Assembly: GCA_021730285.1 (NCBI GenBank)
Contig: CP082962.1
Coordinates: forward strand, 1,860,001 to 1,924,000
Source: Desulfovibrio sp. JY
GTDB lineage: Bacteria; Desulfobacterota; Desulfovibrionia; Desulfovibrionales; Desulfovibrionaceae
Reading direction: 5' to 3'
Length of the DNA stretch: 64,000 bases
The notes beneath the pieces are model-generated. The model was not told the origin of the DNA. It did not search any database and worked only from the letters and a program-made list of their open reading frames with translations. Shown piece after piece: positions 61,444 to 64,000 of the stretch (position 1 is the stretch's first letter; each line of letters opens with the position of its first letter). The position numbers were made by a program, and so were the translations under genes.

Positions 61444-61704
61444 ATGAAAAAGCTTCTGATGGGAACGGTGTTGGCTCTGACGGTGTTGGCAAGTGCCATG
61501 GCCTACGCGCAAAGCGGTATGGGGTTCGGCCCGTGGTGGATGGACGGCGATGATACGCCGCAGGGTTTTGCGGGATCGCTTGCGGGAACGTGCCTTGGTA
61601 CCGGCACCCCCACAACGGGTCTCGGTCTTGGGCTCGGCTACGGCGATGGCACCCAGCCGCAGCCTCTGGACGGCACCGGGTTCGGCAGCCCCTGGGCGCG
61701 TTAG
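61444..61704 (+). CDS. Small secreted Gly-rich protein
   Basis: The 86-residue product has a clear signal peptide (MKKLLMGTVLALTVLASAMAYA). The mature 64 residues are rich in Gly, Thr, Pro and aromatic residues (GMGFGPWWMDGDD, GLGLGLGYGDG) without Cys. I do not recognise a family. AAGGGG precedes the ATG and a sigma-54 promoter lies upstream. It may be an envelope or extracellular structural protein (inference). Confidence 0.75.
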   Translation: MKKLLMGTVLALTVLASAMAYAQSGMGFGPWWMDGDDTPQGFAGSLAGTCLGTGTPTTGLGLGLGYGDGTQPQPLDGTGFGSPWAR

Positions 61705-61747
61705 ACCCAACGCCCCGCTTCCCGATCCGGCCACAGGCCTGACGTAC

Positions 61748-61782
61748 AAAGCCCCCGGCGACAGTGTCCCCGGGGGCTTTTT
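61748..61782. terminator. Bidirectional intrinsic terminator
   Basis: AAAGCCCCCGG and CCGGGGGCTTT form an 11-bp stem with T-tracts on both strands. It serves the secreted Gly-rich protein gene (plus) and the diguanylate cyclase gene (minus). Confidence 0.9.
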
Positions 61783-61801
61783 CTGTGGGCACTCGCCATA
61801 T

Positions 61802-63289
61802 TCAGGACTGCCGTATGGTGTTGCGGCCGGCGTGCTTGGCCGCGTAGAGCGCCGCGTCCGCCCGGCTGATCAGGCTGTCGAGGGTGTCGTCCTTGCGCGC
61901 GCACACCACGCCGATGCTGACGGTCACCTGTTCCGCCGCGGGAAAGCGGCCGGCGGCCACGGCGGCGCGGAGTCGTTCGGCCAGGGCGCGTGCGTCGTTG
62001 GCGTCGCCTCCCTGGGACACGATCAAAAATTCCTCGCCGCCCCAGCGACTCACGGCGTCGCGCTGGCGGCAATTGGCCCGCAAAATATCGGCCACGGTCC
62101 GAAGCACCGTATCGCCGGCCTGATGTCCATGGGTGTCGTTGACGGCCTTGAACCGGTCGATGTCCAGCATCAGTACGGCAAAGGGCGTGTCGTCCTTTTC
62201 GAAATGCGCCATGGCGGCGTCCAGGGTTTCGTTGATGGCTTTGCGGTTGTTGAGGCCGGTCAGGGCGTCGGTGTTGGCCAGGATTTCGAGTTCGTCCGCG
62301 TAGCCTTCCATGCGGTCGAAATTGTGTTCGATGGTGACGATCATGTGCATGAGGGCGTCGACGATACGGTACAGTTCGTTTTCCCGGCGGGGAGAGAGCC
62401 GTTTCAGCCGTTCCCGCAACCGTTCCAGGGAGAGGGCGTTGCGGGAGTAGGCCAGGAGGTTTTCGACGACGGCCGTGTAGGGCCGCAGTTGCCGGCTCAA
62501 AATGAGGATGAGCGCCAGGATCGTGACCAGGGCCGTGACGCCGCCGCTGGCCAGCAGGCTTTTTTTCAGGCCCACCAGCTCGCGGTATTGGGGATCGGGC
62601 AGAAAGGCCACGGAAAAGGCTGTCGGGGCGGCGAAGCCGATGTTGGCAAGGTCCAGGGGCTGGGGCGGCTGCGTGTCGGGCGGAGTCGGGACGCTGGCGA
62701 TGATGCCGGCCGGCGTTTGGACGCGCAGGACCTGCCGGTCGTCGGTAAAGCTGGCCAGCCAGGCCGGGGTGATGGGCACGGCCACGCAAACCACGCCCAC
62801 GGGCATGTCGTCGTATTTGCGCACGGTGCGGGCGCCGACCAGGCTCGGCACGCCGTCGACCGTGGCAATGCCGTAAAAGCTTCCTTCGTGAAGGGCTCGT
62901 TTGAACCAGACGCTGTCGGCAACGGCATCGCCGAAATGGAACTCGTCGGGCGCCCGGGACAGGACCAGGCCTCGGACGTCGGCAAAGAGGATGACGCCGA
63001 CGTTCTTGGTGAAGGAATGGCTCCAGTCGAAGAGCACTTCGTTGTCCGCCGTCAGGACGGCGCGTACGATTTCTTTGGGATGGGAGAGGTTGACCGTGAT
63101 CCTGCCCAGGGCGTTGATGGCGTTTTCCAGGTTGTGGGCCACGGCTCTTGTCGCCTGATTTCTGTGGGCGAGCAGGGCCTGTTCGAAACCGGACGTGACC
63201 CGTTCCAATTCCAGCATGTGCACGCCGCACAAAACCACGATGGGCGTGACCATGAGCATGAGCAGTTTGTAGCGTAAGGACACGGTCAA
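61802..63289 (-). CDS. Membrane diguanylate cyclase (GGDEF) with periplasmic sensor
   Basis: The start is either TTG 63289 or GTG 63283; both are close to the previous stop. The 495-residue protein has membrane segments at about 8-25 and 252-270 around a Cache-like sensor region, then a HAMP-like linker and a GGDEF domain with the catalytic motif SRWGGEEFLIV. It makes cyclic di-GMP. The binding-protein gene immediately upstream (3 bp) is its probable input, as in other PhnD-GGDEF pairs. Confidence 0.9.
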   Translation of the reverse strand: MTVSLRYKLLMLMVTPIVVLCGVHMLELERVTSGFEQALLAHRNQATRAVAHNLENAINALGRITVNLSHPKEIVRAVLTADNEVLFDWSHSFTKNVGVILFADVRGLVLSRAPDEFHFGDAVADSVWFKRALHEGSFYGIATVDGVPSLVGARTVRKYDDMPVGVVCVAVPITPAWLASFTDDRQVLRVQTPAGIIASVPTPPDTQPPQPLDLANIGFAAPTAFSVAFLPDPQYRELVGLKKSLLASGGVTALVTILALILILSRQLRPYTAVVENLLAYSRNALSLERLRERLKRLSPRRENELYRIVDALMHMIVTIEHNFDRMEGYADELEILANTDALTGLNNRKAINETLDAAMAHFEKDDTPFAVLMLDIDRFKAVNDTHGHQAGDTVLRTVADILRANCRQRDAVSRWGGEEFLIVSQGGDANDARALAERLRAAVAAGRFPAAEQVTVSIGVVCARKDDTLDSLISRADAALYAAKHAGRNTIRQS

Positions 63290-63292
63290 GGC

Positions 63293-64000
63293 CTATTTCA
63301 AGTGCAGGGCTTCGCGGGTGGAATCGTAGAAGGCGTCTCCCCGGACCTCGAAACCGGCGGCGCTCCAGCCGAGAATCTGGCGCATTTTCCGGCAGAACAG
63401 GTGGTCCCGGGGCATGGCGGCCAAGGCGCTCCGGTAGCGCGCGACCACTGCGTCGGGCAGGTTTTCCCGGGCCACGATGGCGTCCAGGGGAATGGGGGCC
63501 GATGTGGCCAGGATGACAAATTGGTCTCCGTGGTTGCGCTTGGCCGTGAAGTAGGTGCCGTCGGACACCGCCCCGGCATCGACGGCTCCGGAAAGCAAGG
63601 CCTCGATGACCCGGTCGTGTTTTTTGAGAAAGAAGACGATCTTGAAATACGTGTCCGGGTCGATGCCGTTTTTGCGCAACAGCATGTTGGGATAGGCGTA
63701 GCCCGAGGTGGAGCCCACGTCGGTGAAGGCGAAACGTTTGCCTTTGAGGTCGTTGAGGCTGGTGTAGCCGCTTTTTTTGAGCGCCACGATGTAGGACTGG
63801 TAAAAGGGCGTGACATTGCCCGTGGCTTCATTTTCTTCCATGTAGGTGGCGATGTAGCGCACTGCGGGGAGTTCCGCCTTGAGTCTCACGTAGTTGAGGG
63901 TGTTGAGCCAGGCAATGTCAACGCTTTCCTCGCGCAGCCGCTCGGCCAGTTCAGCATAGTCGCGAGTGACCACGGCCTTGACGTCGTCTCCGGTTTTTTC
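63293..64000 (-). CDS. PhnD-like substrate-binding protein (5' end beyond window)
   Basis: The last 235 codons are visible; the start and signal peptide lie beyond 64000. The product has the PhnD/TauA-type fold (SVDIAWLNTLNYVRLKAEL; KRFAFTDVGSTSGYAYPNMLLRKNGIDP; AGAVSDGTYFTAKR). It ends three bases before the diguanylate cyclase gene. As with the PhnD-like lipoprotein at 21.5 kb, no transporter genes are adjacent, which suggests a sensory role. Confidence 0.8.
   Translation of the reverse strand, partial: EKTGDDVKAVVTRDYAELAERLREESVDIAWLNTLNYVRLKAELPAVRYIATYMEENEATGNVTPFYQSYIVALKKSGYTSLNDLKGKRFAFTDVGSTSGYAYPNMLLRKNGIDPDTYFKIVFFLKKHDRVIEALLSGAVDAGAVSDGTYFTAKRNHGDQFVILATSAPIPLDAIVARENLPDAVVARYRSALAAMPRDHLFCRKMRQILGWSAAGFEVRGDAFYDSTREALHLK

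Overview
The window is a 64-kb stretch of high-GC chromosome, most likely from a sulfate-reducing bacterium of the Desulfovibrio / Solidesulfovibrio type. That assignment is an inference from gene content: a SulP permease, a TauE/SafE sulfite-type exporter, a cytoplasmic molybdopterin enzyme with ferredoxin partners, rubrerythrin with peroxiredoxins, many two-component systems, and MarR, TetR and Rrf2 regulators. I saw no tRNA, rRNA, CRISPR array, transposase or prophage block.

Layout. 1-6.7 kb (minus strand): a TetR-SulP operon runs on into a cytidylate kinase-BON-receiver fusion, a Cache histidine kinase, a CheY-like receiver and a second kinase cut by the window edge. A near-perfect palindrome at the presumed transcription start is a likely operator. 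7-13 kb: an Rrf2 regulator, a REC-PAS hybrid kinase overlapping a REC-HDOD protein, a STAS protein facing a REC-RsbU phosphatase, and MltA. 14-22.5 kb: an NmrA-like protein (plus), then a minus-strand module of PhnD-like lipoprotein, Cys-rich PAS kinase, receiver, PEP-synthase-like enzyme, phosphatase-YkgJ fusion and a small unknown. 22.5-28.3 kb: a membrane protein, the TauE exporter with a Crp/Fnr-type palindrome far upstream, a chemoreceptor and an unknown protein. 28.8-34.5 kb: two ferredoxins divergent from a Mo/W oxidoreductase, followed by MarR and an FmdE-MoeA fusion. 34.5-39.3 kb: lytic transglycosylase, LprI-like protein, an oxidative-stress operon (TlpA-like, peroxiredoxin, AhpD-like, rubrerythrin) and an unknown protein with an HTH-like segment. 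39.7-49.7 kb: small membrane protein, Cys/Met-metabolism PLP enzyme, alkaline phosphatase, YibE/F protein, Cys-rich small protein, lysozyme-like protein, GAF-SpoIIE phosphatase, EF-hand/LysM lipoprotein and a Ser/Thr-rich protein. 49.8-64 kb: oxidative pentose-phosphate genes (gnd-zwf-pgl) behind a photolyase, a choloylglycine-hydrolase-like enzyme, CvpA-MazG, a ClpX-like ATPase, a dCMP deaminase-RibD pair, a small secreted Gly-rich protein, and a diguanylate cyclase behind a truncated PhnD-like gene.

The most unusual non-coding signals are these. (1) Two intergenic elements near 23.2 and 28.6 kb share a 29-nt identical apical hairpin, but their long GC stems differ in sequence and still pair, including a covarying inner stem. 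(2) Eight palindromic elements form a dispersed family; most sit at gene 3' ends, but two sit upstream of genes. (3) Three good sigma-54 (-24/-12) promoters precede genes for secreted or surface-type proteins. (4) Two long three-tier inverted repeats lie in tandem near 44.5 kb.
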